This document shows positions 1-12,500 of a stretch of 64,000 nucleotides of DNA, piece by piece. The translations under genes were made by a program, and so were the position numbers. The stretch comes from Azorinus chamasolen (Eukaryota > Mollusca > Bivalvia > Cardiida > Solecurtidae). The notes beneath the pieces were generated by a model. That model saw nothing but the letters and a program-made list of their open reading frames with translations. It ran no database searches and had not been told where the DNA came from. The DNA is taken from contig OY755244.1 of NCBI GenBank assembly GCA_963576725.1, forward strand, positions 77,065,620 through 77,129,619, written 5' to 3'. The stretch's first letter is position 1; each line of letters begins with the position of its first letter.

Positions 1-77
1 TCAAATCAGTTGATACAAAACAATCAGCTAAACTGACATACACAGTAACTCAGAGGTGATGCAAAAAAACAAAATCC
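1..77. other. no recognisable feature
   Basis: AT-rich sequence at the left edge. No BRPF exon, PWWP motif or repeat end was recognised. Confidence 0.4.
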
Positions 78-307
78 TAACCCATTCCTCCATAGGCTAT
101 TTTTAGACCCAACCTCTTTGAATAAATTTACCGAAAAGGAGCATTAACTAGAGAAAAGGAATTTTTTTTAGGAATTTGTAGTCTGAAACCAATGTGATAA
201 ATAGAGCATTTGCTCCAATAGGAGCAAATGCTCTATTTATCACAATGGTTTCATAAGGTGACTTTTACAGAGGCGTAGAAAGGCGTATTTATGGAGGAAA
301 GGGTTAA
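78..307 (-). repeat. family B hairpin MITE
   Basis: Near complete. It has TTAA-type ends, and its core AAATAGAGCATTTGCTCC is repeated inverted around the apex at about 215. The arm carrying TAGGCTATTTTTAGA is at the left. Confidence 0.85.
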
Positions 308-329
308 AATCCCTCCAACTCTTCACTGT

Positions 330-540
330 TTATCCCTTTGAATGTGGGAAACAAGTGTACTGACTGGTATTTGCAAATACTGTAGAACCAGATCAGAGGG
401 TTTCTCAATGAGCCTTCTGACCTGGGTCTGCATTGTTTGTCATTCACATTCCTCCAGTACATTTAAGCCTTTGCTACTGAATGTATCGTTAATGCTTAAC
501 ACACTACTGAACCATAGCAGTTCACCATTCAAAGAGTTAT
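330..540. repeat. degenerate family F hairpin element
   Basis: Recognisable by CCCTTTGAATG near the left, a weak AGATCAGAGGG...TTCTGACCTGGGTCTGCA core and TTGTTTGTCATTCA after it. Ends are decayed. Confidence 0.5.
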
Positions 541-999
541 AGAACAACTCCCCAATAAATTGTTAATCCCTGCAGTGCTGTCAGCGTCAATTTTCTTTCT
601 TTGCATTTCAATTTCAGCAAAAGCAAATACTGGTTATATTATAAGAATTGTCCATATATATTTCCACACAATGCTTTATTGCAATACATTCTTATATATG
701 AAGCATTTCCAACGGCTGATTGGAGAATTGATCTGGATGCTTCACATCTGAGTTTCACCTGTGTATTCATAGCATGAACATATGCAACATAAAATAGCAA
801 CCAATGCACCATACACTCCATTAAAGCATTATGTAATGGACAGCCACCCACCCACTACATCTGCTACACAGGGGTGCACAGGCAGTACAGAGAGCTCAAT
901 CCTGTCAATAATGTAAGAAACAAGTGTTTGTCAATAAGCACCATGCACAAAACTATTGTACTTGGATATGAACACCAATGAGTGCACCCTACAGGCTAA
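541..999. other. unannotated intron or flank
   Basis: No exon, RNA gene or repeat end recognised; short open frames look random. Confidence 0.4.
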
Positions 1000-1179
1000 T
1001 ACAGTAGAACCTGTCTACAGAAATAAACATGGGCATCTGTAAGAGCAACTGGTTGATTAATGCAGGATGAAAGTAATGCAGAAAGCTCCCAGGAACTTTC
1101 TGCATAACTTTCATCCTGCATTAGGCTACCACCTGTCTTAAAGCCTAGGAGACTAACACTATAGACAGGTTTTACTGTA
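1000..1179. repeat. family C hairpin MITE
   Basis: TA-flanked ends (TACAGTAGAACC / GGTTTTACTGTA) and a palindromic core with AATGCAGGATGAAAGTAATG and its inverse around 1085. Confidence 0.85.
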
Positions 1180-1680
1180 AGTGACAATTGCAAACATGTT
1201 GGACCCTCATGAGATGGCAAGTAATTCTCACAAGGATCAAACCTGTTTGACACTGATCAATAAACAAATTTTGCTTGGCAGACCAAAAAGTTAAACCTCA
1301 ATCTAAGTCAGCTCTCTTGTGTGAATACTGATGATAAATGAATGTGGTGTATTGTCATCAACAGGATCCGCTTCAACAAGACTTAGGATAGAGGTTAATG
1401 TTTTTGGATTATAATAGGAATGGGTGCAAAATAAATGTGTACAAAAGAATCTTTCTTCAGTATTACATCCGTTTCATTGATCACATCAGCTGGGAGTATT
1501 GAGACCATGAAGTTTTGAACAGACTGTGTACTGGTAAACACAGTTTACTCTTATGGAGACAATCAGTGGATATGATGCACAAGTTTTTGGTTTATTTACA
1601 ATTGGCATTACCCTAGAATGCTGTGTCATGATCTGGATGTACACTGTGTAGTACAGCCATAGCATTCATTATACAAGTAT
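1180..1680. other. mostly unannotated; weak family D remnant at the left
   Basis: About 1190-1260 resembles the family D core (TGAGATGGCAAGTAATTCTCA split by mutations). The rest shows nothing recognisable. Confidence 0.3.
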
Positions 1681-1874
1681 AAACCCTTTCCCTGTTCTAT
1701 GTTTATTCCAAATTTCAATACACTCTGAATACTCTTGGAAAAAATAGTTATACTGAATTAAGGAAGGTGGAGCATTGTACCTATTTTAGAAAGTAAAGAC
1801 ACAGATCTTCATCTGATCTGGGTCTACTCTGTTTGCAAATGGGTAAAACACATTTATATGAAGGAAAGGGTTAA
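1681..1874 (-). repeat. family A2 MITE, core deleted
   Basis: A2 arm (CCCTGTTCTATGTTTATTCC) at the left and GGGTCTACTCTGTTTGCAAA then GAAAGGGTTAA at the right. Half of the central palindrome is missing. Confidence 0.8.
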
Positions 1875-1875
1875 A

Positions 1876-2040
1876 TCTTCACTCCATAAATATTCATGTA
1901 AGAAATAATGCATATATGGATATTTTTTATAAAAGCATAATCACAAATAAAAGAATGTTTGGTCATTATATGGTCAAATCTATATTATACCATAAGCAAA
2001 CAGACCAGATCCTGATCAGATGATCCTTTGTGGATCCTTT
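1876..2040 (-). repeat. family A1 MITE remnant
   Basis: ATATTCATGTAAGAAATAAT arm, TTATACCATAAGCAAACAGA and a degraded TGATCAGATG core. The right half is lost. Confidence 0.55.
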
Positions 2041-2985
2041 CATGCTCCACTGCTCACTAATTATAAGCCATAAGGCTAACCAGCTAACCAGTAAGCTTTC
2101 AAAACAATCTACATCTTTGCTACCACAGTGTTGGGTAAAATTGTTATTCATTTCTACATAAAGTTGATGTGCAATGGAAAACAAGTGCAAACATTTAAAG
2201 CAATACATTGGAAGCTCATTTTGTTCTTTAAAGGCTTGTAGATTAATGTGAAGGATTAACATTGATGTTTTTTGTTAACAGAAGACAGAAAGAAATTGAC
2301 ATGTAGCACCCTTTTCCAAACAAATAAGTTAAAAGTGATAGATATGACCCAAATAAAGTCAAGAGAAAATGCAAACATATTGATTGCTGTAAGCCATAGG
2401 TGCAAACATATAACGCAATACAAACAGCATGTGCTTGGAGGACAATTTGTGGGTGGTTGCCTTAGAGTAACATAATAATGACAAACTTGTACTGAAGTAA
2501 TTCCTATGTCAACAGGCATTTCAATCAAGATAATCGATTCTCAAGAAAATCATGTACACAAACCGAAATATGCTTCTGGCATTGTCTCGCAAGTAAGTGA
2601 GCAATAATTAGTATTATAAAGAGCACAACAAAAACTAGAAAATTAAATCAAAGTTATGTGTATGCTTCGGTTCTTGCATAATTATTATTAAAATAGTATA
2701 AACTAATGGCATTAATTATTACATCAAACAAGACCAGATCAGAACGTACCTCAAAGAGCAATCTGATCTAGGTCTACATCATTCTCCTATGTCCAAATAA
2801 TAGGGTTTGGATAAATAAATTAATCTGATATGAATCATTAACAAAAGAATGTTTTTCAAAAATGACCAAGATTTTTTGCAGAGACTTTGTAAAGCTTCCA
2901 TAACAAACTTGCTGTACGAAATATAAGAGATCCCTATAGCCATCACCCTAAATAAAGTCATTATCCATAATTCTGGTAGTCTTAC
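2041..2985. other. intron 3' of BRPF exon 11: little recognisable
   Basis: Apart from a broken family A core at 2728-2785 (AGACCAGATCAGAACG...CAATCTGATCTAGGTCTAC) I see no repeat end, no exon and no PWWP-like reading frame. Confidence 0.4.
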
Positions 2986-3564
2986 CTGACCTACTGTCAC
3001 TGGATCCTGTGCTAGACGTGTCTGTCATTGACTCATCACTACTACTCATACCAGATGTGCTATCAGACTCGGACGAACTTCGAATATGTTCACTGTGATG
3101 TCTGTAATTCATAAAATTATCCCCTCGGGTAATATCTGGGGGCTCTGCAAATGAGGGCAAGGGTTCCGACATAGACGCTGTTCGCTTTGGGGGTGAGGGC
3201 GCAGGTTCGATGTTTTGAGGTATTATTGCACTGGCTGATCGTTTACGAGTCCCGGGACTTTTGGGAGATCGACCTGGGGATGGGATCATTTGTTCTAACA
3301 CAGGTGGTTGCGGGGATTCCGAAGTAGACTTGTCCTTCTCCTGAGGTCTAATTTTAGGAGGTCTGCCTGGTTTTCTTGGAGGAGTACTGGTGTTACTGGA
3401 ATTACAGTCTTTGCCAGACTCTTTTCTAAAGGCTTTCTTGCTGAACAAGACAGCTGTTCTTCTGTTGACCCCAGGAGGTGGAGTGGATGGGGCAGAGGGA
3501 TCTGACTGTAAACTGGTTGGAGTGCCAGGTTTGGACTGGCTATTGTCTTGATTTGACTTGTCAT
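2986..3564 (-). CDS. BRPF1: BRPF exon 11: nuclear basic tail with AT-hook
   Basis: Residues 925-1117 plus one base. It contains [10 protein letters not shown] (959-968) and AT-hook-like RKPGRPPK (988-995), both typical of the region between bromodomain and PWWP in BRPF1, then Ser/Asp-rich sequence. Acceptor TTCCAG|AT, donor TCAG|GTAAGA, phase 1. If this donor were skipped, the frame would add about 12 residues and stop near 2948, giving a product without PWWP. Confidence 0.9.
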
Positions 3565-6500
3565 CTGGAAGAGAGGAATAATGCAAAATGTGATACATAA
3601 GGAAACTAGTGTTTTGTACACATTTTATTTCTGATACCAGAGCTCCAGATAAGATGTGTAAATTAACCCTTTCCTCCATAAATACGCCTTTCTACGCCTC
3701 TGTACAAATCACCTGTTGAAACCATTGTGATAAATAGAGCATTTGCTCCTATAGGAGCAAATGCTCTATTTATCACAACGGTTTCCAACTACAGTAAAAC
3801 TTATTTATAACGAACTCTGATAAAGCGAATTCCCGCTTATAGCGAACTAAATTTCGTTCCCCAGTCGATATCTTCATTAATTCTATACAGATTATAATGT
3901 TTAGTGCGAAGTTGGTTAGAGCGAATTTTCGCTTATGGCGAACTGATTTTCCAGTACCATTATTCACAAAACACTTTAAAATTCCTTCATTAAAGCGAAG
4001 TTTCACCTTGCTACTATCTTCAAGCACCTGTGTATTTCGCACGATTAACACCATGTCGCATAGGTGTTAAAAACACACACTAGTGTTGGGGCGAACTGTG
4101 AAGCGATCCGTAAAGCATGTATTCTTCACGGTGGTAGGGTATAACTAAACACCGCTAGCCGCGGGGCATATGTATGCACTTAAAAGTACGGGTTATAGCT
4201 AAACATTGTTAAGATATGATGTTCGATTTTTATTTTCAAAATAAATACTCGAAGTCTTTTGGTTTTGTTATTCCCTCGTTCGCATATTATTTTAGCATTT
4301 TCCGCTGAAAATAGAATCTAAAGCTGACTCCGATGACGACACAGATCTATAAGGAATATTTTCCCCTGCCCACATACGCGGAGTCTTTGTCCACTATACC
4401 CAATTTGCATCGGACATTGCAGCAACGACCAAATGCTCCTGATTTTTACTGACATTTATGAAATAGTTATTTGGCAAGTTTCAAGCATCAACGTGTGTTC
4501 AAAAGCAAATGACCGATTTCTTCCACAAAGAGTAAGCTGTACGATGAATGATGTGCATTTTGGGAGTTTGATCGCTACGCATATATGTCTGAATTACGGT
4601 TTAATAAATATTGAACAGTCGTTTGTCAAAGTTATAATATACTTCGTACTATCAATATAGCGAATAATGTTTATAGCGAAGTAAATCCTTCAGTCCCTTG
4701 GAATTCGTTATAACCGAGTTTTACTGTACAAAATTCTAAAATTTTACTTTCCTCTAGTAAATGCTCCTTTTGGGTAGATTCATTAAAAAAGGTTGGGTCT
4801 AAAATAGCCTATGGAGGAATGGGTTAAAATATTTCTCCACCAAACCCTATGTTCAAGTATGTTGTGACCACTCTTTACAATCGATGTTTGTTTACCCCTT
4901 TCAATCATATGAATGCTTTTTTCCACCCCTTTGCAAACAGAGTAGACCCAGATCAGACAGGTCATGTAGTAGCTGTGTCATGAGAGAATGCTCAATTTGC
5001 TTATGAAACTGTTTATATGTAGATCTGGTCTAAGCCAAAAATTCACTAAAAGATTTTACCTTATAAAATTCAATGAATATTCATAAAGCGATTAATTCAT
5101 GCATAACCACTCATTAGAGAAAGGGTTAAACACCTCTGTAAAATAACCATGAATTAGGATTTTTTTTATAAAACCCAGATGAGACACAAACTCAACACTT
5201 TCCCTCATATAAATGCCTTTTCACATGTTTGCAAACAGAGTAGATGCAGACCAGACAGCTCCTGTAGGAACCATCTGATCAGGGTCTGCTCTGTTTGCTT
5301 ATGATATCAAAATCACAGATGCCAGGCGCATGACAGATTTCTTTCGTGTAGTATCTAATACTATGTAACGGTGTGTAACTAACTACATTCTAAATCTTGT
5401 TACGACGTCAATTTCTGCTGGATTTGAATCAAATATGGTAAGATTCATTACACATAAAAATGTCCAGTCTTTGAAATACATACCAATGATGCCAATCATT
5501 GGCCGAAAACTTACTGTATTGAGACGATAAACTCCAACTCAGCTTTAGTCGACCGAGTCACTACCACACATGTATACATGTACATGTGTTGACAGCCGCG
5601 AGTCGCTCTGGAAAATCTCCAGGGTCGTAGAAACAGAATTAACTTTGTGGTTGGCATTGACAGTAAGTTTAATTTTTATGTTAGATTTATTGAAGGAGAG
5701 TGGAACACCGACAATATTATGAGATTCGGTGTGACTTTCGATGCCTTTAGTCGTGAAAATGTACATGTATGTGTCGGTAGCGACTCGATCGACTAGAACT
5801 AAGTTGGAGTTTATCGTCTCAGTACAGTAATTTTTCAGCTACTAATCAGCATCAATGGCGCGTATTTCAAAGTCTAGACATTTCTGCATGTAATGAATCA
5901 TACTTGATTAAAATCGAGCCGAAATTGACGCCGTAACAAGACACTGAATGTAGTTGGTGCAATTTTTCTGCCATTTTGGACCATTTAGTTACACACCTTT
6001 ACATAGTATTATACTATCGAAAAAAAAATCAAATTTTTTTTTCTGTCAAAGTATTTCTAAGCATATTTAAGATGTTTGTTAGTAGTATTTACGAAACTTT
6101 CACATTCCTGGCACCTGTGATTATAATAGATCTGACTACAGTTTCTACCATTACCAAAAGTTCATGTGTACATATGTTATCATCAAAATTGAGCTAATAA
6201 ATTTTCATGATGTCATTATTTCTAACATGAATATTAACAGGGAAAGGGTTAAAAACAGCAATAACTCTGATAATAGTGATCAAAGAAAATTACACTTGAA
6301 CAGGTTCCAATGATAGTAAGAATAACTACAAGGTTTCAGCAAATTTGGCACAAAACTGTAGAAACAGCTCAGAATTGCTTCTACTGATAGAAAGGCAGAT
6401 GGACAGACAACCTGATTTCAGTATACCCCCATAACTATGTTGTGAAGAGAATAAATATCCTTTAAGTCTGAACTATTTGGCATTCTACTTTTGTTTTCGA

Positions 6501-9500
6501 AAAAGTAATAACAAAAACGCATTTATGAAACACTATGCCGGCAAATATTGCTTGACACAAAAAAATAGCCAGATTGATCTTTGACCTCAAAGTATGACTA
6601 CTCAAAAGTTGTAGCTTCATGAGATAAGTACATGCCAAGTATGAAGTCTCTTACTAGTCCAAAGGTTATGGACAAGTTTTTTTTTAAAGATTTGGACTGA
6701 CCAAATACAGTATGCCTAAACTTAAAAATCTTGGTAGCATAGAAATCGAGATTTCAATCAGAAAACAGTATTTGCTCATTGTGCCCCATGTGATGTTACA
6801 CATTACCTGTTTTACCAATCTCAGACTCTGATTCACTTCTTGTGCTTAGACTTCTACCCCTGCCTCTGCCTCTCCCTCTTCCGCGGCCCCGTCCTGGGGT
6901 ACCTCTTCCTGGAGTCCCACTCCTTTCTGTACTAGACTTTGATGATGGAATACTTGGACCTTTGCGCAAGACTGGTGACTTGACCCCTTTTTGCAGTTTT
7001 GGACTAACAAGGGATTTAGGAATTTTAGCCGGTGATTTTTCCACTGGTGGCTTGGTGGACTTCAGCGGTGTTTTCTGGGGTTCTTTTTGCTCTTTCCTCA
7101 CAGGAGATGGCGGTCTGCTTGATTCCATAGAACCATCATCCTCAGAGGCTGATTTTGAAGAAAAACAAAATCTAATTGATATAGTTCAGTGTAATACTAT
7201 TAACCCATTCTCTCCTAGACTATTTTTAGATCCAACCTCTTTGAATACATCTACCGAAAAGGAGCATTTACTAGAGAAAAGGAAAATTTTAGAATTGTGA
7301 AGTTTTGAAACCATTGTGTTAAATAGAGTACTTGCTCCTATGAAGCAAAAACCATCAATGCGTCAGATAAGAGATACAGTTTATGTCCAGTTGGTAAATA
7401 AATGTCAACTTCAAATGTCCAGCCTGTTTAAAATTCCTTCACCTATTGAATTTGTAGATTACAACTAGGACAATAATTTCAGTTGAAATATGTACCTGTA
7501 TCTTGTGAGCTGATATCCAGGTCACTGTTAGGCAAGCCTCTCTGTAACTTCCTTCGCACTTTGATGATCTCCTTACGGATTCTCTTAGCCAGTTTGGATT
7601 TCCTCTCTACAATTGAAAGGAATTTCAAGTTTTATCCTAGGATACTGTTAAAATAAATTCTTTGATATAAAATGTCCCTTGACACATTAAAATTTATTTT
7701 CAAATAAGAAATATGTGTGTCAAACATTTTGGAAAATGAGATGTAGAGTTACTCAGTGTCTAATCTGGATTCAATTTTATTTTTTTCGCAAAGACAATCA
7801 TGGATTTGCCTGTAGACAGTAAACCCATTCCCCCATAGACTATTTTTAGACCCAACCTCTTTGAATAAATCTACCGAAAAGAAGCATTAGCTAGAGAAAG
7901 GGATTTTTTTTTTAGAATTTTGTAGTTTGAAACATTGTGATAAATAGAGCATTTGCTCCTATAGGAGCAAATGCTCTATTTATCACAATGGTTTCAACAG
8001 GTGATTTTTACAGAGGCAAAGAAAGGTGTATTCATGGAGGAAAGGGTTAAAGATTAAAAGAACTTATGCCATACTTAAAAACTTTTAGAGCATTAGAATC
8101 ACAAATAAAATCTAATTTATTTAAGTCTGAACTTCATTAACATATTTATTCATTAAATGGCAGCTTGTTCAACTGTTTGCCCACTTACTAGACTGGCTGG
8201 CCATGTCCATTTTCTCCAGCAACACCCTCAACTGCTCTTCCAAGGGCAGGTCATCTTTGTTCTCCAAAAATGTGTCAACTGTGCACAACAACAAAAAAAA
8301 CATTACATTTTCCCTGTTTAATATTCATGTAGGAAATAATGAAAACATGAATCTTTATAAGCTTAACCCATTCCTCCATAGTCTATTTTTAGATACAATT
8401 TCTTTGAATAAATCTACCGAAAAGGAGCATTTACTAGAGAAAAGGAAAATGTTAGAATCTTGTAGTTTTGAAACCATTGTGATAAAAAGAGCATTTGCTC
8501 CTATGGAGCAAATGCTCTATTTATTACAATGGTTTCATGAAGTGACTTTTACAGAGGCATAGAAAGACGTATTTATGGAGGAAAGGGTTAATTCTTATAA
8601 TGGTATATGTACACAGGACATTTGGCTCAGGCAGAAACTGTAGAATCAGATCAGTATTATATCATAAACAAACACTGCAGACCCTGATCAGAGGGCTCCT
8701 ACAGGAACCGTCTGATCTGGGTCGACTCTGTTTTCAAATGCATGAAAAGGCGTTTATATGAGGGAAAGGTTAAAAAGGTTTGACACTTTACACTGTACTT
8801 TCAGGATGAATGGAAAAATAAATTTTGAGAATTGCATAAGATGACAATTTTTGCAGACAACAATTATTTAGTTATTTAGCATGCAAATAGTTAAAGAAAG
8901 TCTATGTCTTTGTCAAACCCAACCTTACTGATACTCAGCAAAATAGCCTATCAAAGGCAATTAACAAAATAGAGTTTGGCAGAGTAGCGAGAGATTTGGA
9001 TGAAACAATATGCCTCCAACCTAAAGCTCTCAAACTACTTAGACTGTGAAGTGATATCTGCTCTTAAAAAAAATTGTCTTATCAATCTTAGCAGAAGTTG
9101 AACAGGTTCAACCCTTTACCTCATACAAATGTCCTTTCAAACCTTTGTAACAGAGTAGACCCAGACCAGAGTCTGATCTATTTGCTTACGGAATTATATA
9201 GATCATATCCTGCAATTTTTGTCCAAGCCAAAAATTCCTTTCAAAATAGCTACATTACAAAAATTATGCTGATCTGAGATATGAAATGATCAATTCAAGC
9301 ATAAATGCTCATTTGTGGAAAGGGTAAGGAGTACTGGACAAAGTTTTATCCAATTTAACTTGTACACACATTTATATCTCCAGACCATGCTTGGTGAAGA
9401 TCAGTAAGTTAGTAGTCAATTATGACAGCAAGGAAACACTAAAATCAAAACCACATAAATTACTCAATGACCCATTAAATTTAATCATACATGAACCTTA

Positions 9501-12500
9501 CACTATAGATACACCTTTAAATACCTTTGCAAACACAGTATGACCCAGATCAGACAACTCCCGTATGAGTGGTATGATTAGGGTTTGTTATTTTTTTATG
9601 ATATGATATAGATCTGATTCTACAGTTTCTGCCACAGCTAAAAACTAATATGCTTTATATGCCATTAAATCAATCAAATAATTATTCATGATGTCATTTT
9701 TTCTTACATGAATATTCAAGAAGGAAAGGGATAAAATGACCCAGAAGGGTGAACAAAAATATACTTACAGTCTTCAAGTATAAGGGGTTCCTTGACCTTT
9801 TCCTTGGGTGGGTCAGGCAGGTGAAGGCCTGTCTCTGGGTCATAGCCCACATGGTCTGCCATCCGCCGGGCAGACCTTATTATTGCACCTCCCTGCAATA
9901 CAATGTTAATAATTATTTGCAAATATATGTACATCATACACGTCAACATTTTGTTAATGAATTGACCCTTTCGGCACCCAATAAATTTCACCTACTATGA
10001 TTATCATCTGTTTCAAAGTAGCATTTTCTTCCATTTCTTTACAAAAACATAATCAGTGTCAACTTGGATCCTGTGAAGACGCCGAGTAACTTCTTGTCAC
10101 CTCTGGATCCAAACTGTTTGCAAAGGTTATCACGTATTCGCCCATGGTGGCGAAAGAGTTAAGGAGGCCAAACATCATCTAATACAGAAAAAACTAGGGC
10201 TATCACTAAAGGTGATTAATACCCCCGCCTGCCACCTTGTCACAAGATCCATTGACTTCAATACAAGAGGCAATAGCTCAATAATCCTTTCATCCACTTA
10301 AATTGCTTATGAAAAGTAACTAAGAGGAATAACTCCCTCAAAAACGAATTTAGAGTTACAACCCTTGTTGACTGCACATCCTCTCACCACCCTCTATCCA
10401 TTTATAAAGTTTCACAGTTGTGCCTACAATACTTGAGAAGTAATGCTCCAGACAATAAAATGCTTCTGAAAACTAAGGGGAATAACTCCCCCAAAAATGA
10501 ATTTAGAGTTACAACCCTTGTTGACTGCACATTCTCTCATCACCTTCTATCCACATAAAAAGTTTCATAGTTGTGCCTATATTACTTTAGGAGTAATGCT
10601 CCGGACAAAAATCCGGACGGACAGATGGGAGACGGAAGGACGGAAACACGGAAATGCGCAATTCCAATATAGCCCCCACTTTAGAAGTGGGGGTATAACA
10701 AAGGGCCATAATTCTGTCAACAAGAGCACCACATGTCACTGGCCTGTTCGATTGGGTCCGTACACAATGTGGAGGCATAACAATTCTGAAAGAGGGGTTA
10801 TATCATTTAGTTTTCTTGAGAAAACAAATTCTAGTTGTCTAAATTTGTAAATGCAGATGACGAGTTTTGGCATATCTGGTTTTGATATCAAAGTGAGAGC
10901 AAGTTTGATAGAGGTACATTCCAGCAAATGGATCACAATGCTGTATTTCAGGGGGAACACAGCATGCTGCCAAGAATATCATATGAGTATATCACAGAAC
11001 ATTGAAGAGGCTTTATCCCTTCAAATGCTGAATATCTAATGCAGAATGACCCATAGTGTTGTGTTGTGGACTACACAGTCCATTCAGTAAAGGTTTAACT
11101 TTGCAAGAGGATTTTGAATGACAAACAGTGCAGACCCGAATCACAGGGAGCCTCCTCTAGGAAAATGCCAGTGCACTCATTTCCTACATTCAAAGATAAC
11201 TTTTTAACAAACATACTACATGTAATTGTATAATAGCCCTTTCCCTGTTCTATGTTTATTCCAAATTTCAATACCTACTGAATATTCATAGAAATAGTTA
11301 CAATGAAGTATGGAAGGTGGAACATTTTAGACATTTTAGAAAGCAATGAAACAGATAGATACCAAATTCCACTAGCAAACAGAGCAGACCCTGATATGGG
11401 TCTACTCTGTTTGCAAATGCGTGAAAACACGTTTACATGAGGGAAAGGGATAATAACCAAAACAATAAATTGTACAACAGTCCACATAATCCAAACTCAA
11501 TAGGACTTCTGATTTGGCATTTACCACCATGTACACCTTTAATTAACCTTTGGCCTGCTATGGGCGGATGAGTGAATACCTATGCAAACAGTTTGGATCC
11601 ATAAGAGACGCTGAGTCACTCGGCATCTCATCAAGATCCAAACTGTTTGACAACTTAATTATAGCTTGAATTTTGAAAATGTAGTAAATGAAAAATTCTG
11701 CAAAAATAATTTGCTCAGCAGGCTGAAGGTTACGAAACAAAGCAGAAATGGTCAGAATATCAGCTAGCTTAACCCTTTCCCTCAAATAAACGTGTTTTCA
11801 CGCATTTGCAAAAAGAGTAGACCCAGATGAGACGGCTCCTAGAGGAGCCGTCTGATAAGGGTCTACTCTGTTTGCTAATAGAATTTGATAGATCTGTTTC
11901 TTTGCTTTCTAAAATGTCTATAATGTTCCACCTTCCATATTTCTTTATAACTATTTTGTCCATGAATATTCAGTAGCCACTGTAGGTATTGAAATTCGGA
12001 ATAAATATAGAACAGGGAGAGGGTTAAGATTATATACAGTTGCTTCTATTTCTGCACTGCTATCTTTGTACCGGTAAGATATAACAAATGATAACTATTT
12101 GCACACCTTTGTAATTACAGTAAACCCATATCAGATCAGGGTCTGCTCGGTTTGCTTATGAAATCAGACCAGATTCTACAGTTTTTAGATACACATAAAA
12201 AACATGTGTTCATATACCATTATAAAAATTCAGCTCATTCATGGAGTCACCATTTCTTATATGAATATTCATTAGGTAAAGGTTAACCCTAACAACACTA
12301 GACAACTCCCATATGCAAAATTGTCACCCGTTTCAATTCTACAAAATATTTTTCTTCCATTTCCATTTGAGAAAACAGTATGGGTGTGTAAAATACTATG
12401 GATCTTTATGAGACACTTATTGACATCTCATCAGGATCCAAGCTAGTTGCCAACAATACCGCAAATTTGCCAACATAGTGAAAAAGTCTAATATCAGAAC

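Noticed and set aside
1..2985. PWWP-domain exons of BRPF
   Set aside because: No WAK.RGYP-like stretch or fitting phase-1 exon was found on the minus strand, so these exons are taken to lie beyond the window.
6842..7300. 152-codon plus-strand frame
   Set aside because: Antisense shadow of BRPF exon 10, whose coding sense is supported by splice sites and phase.
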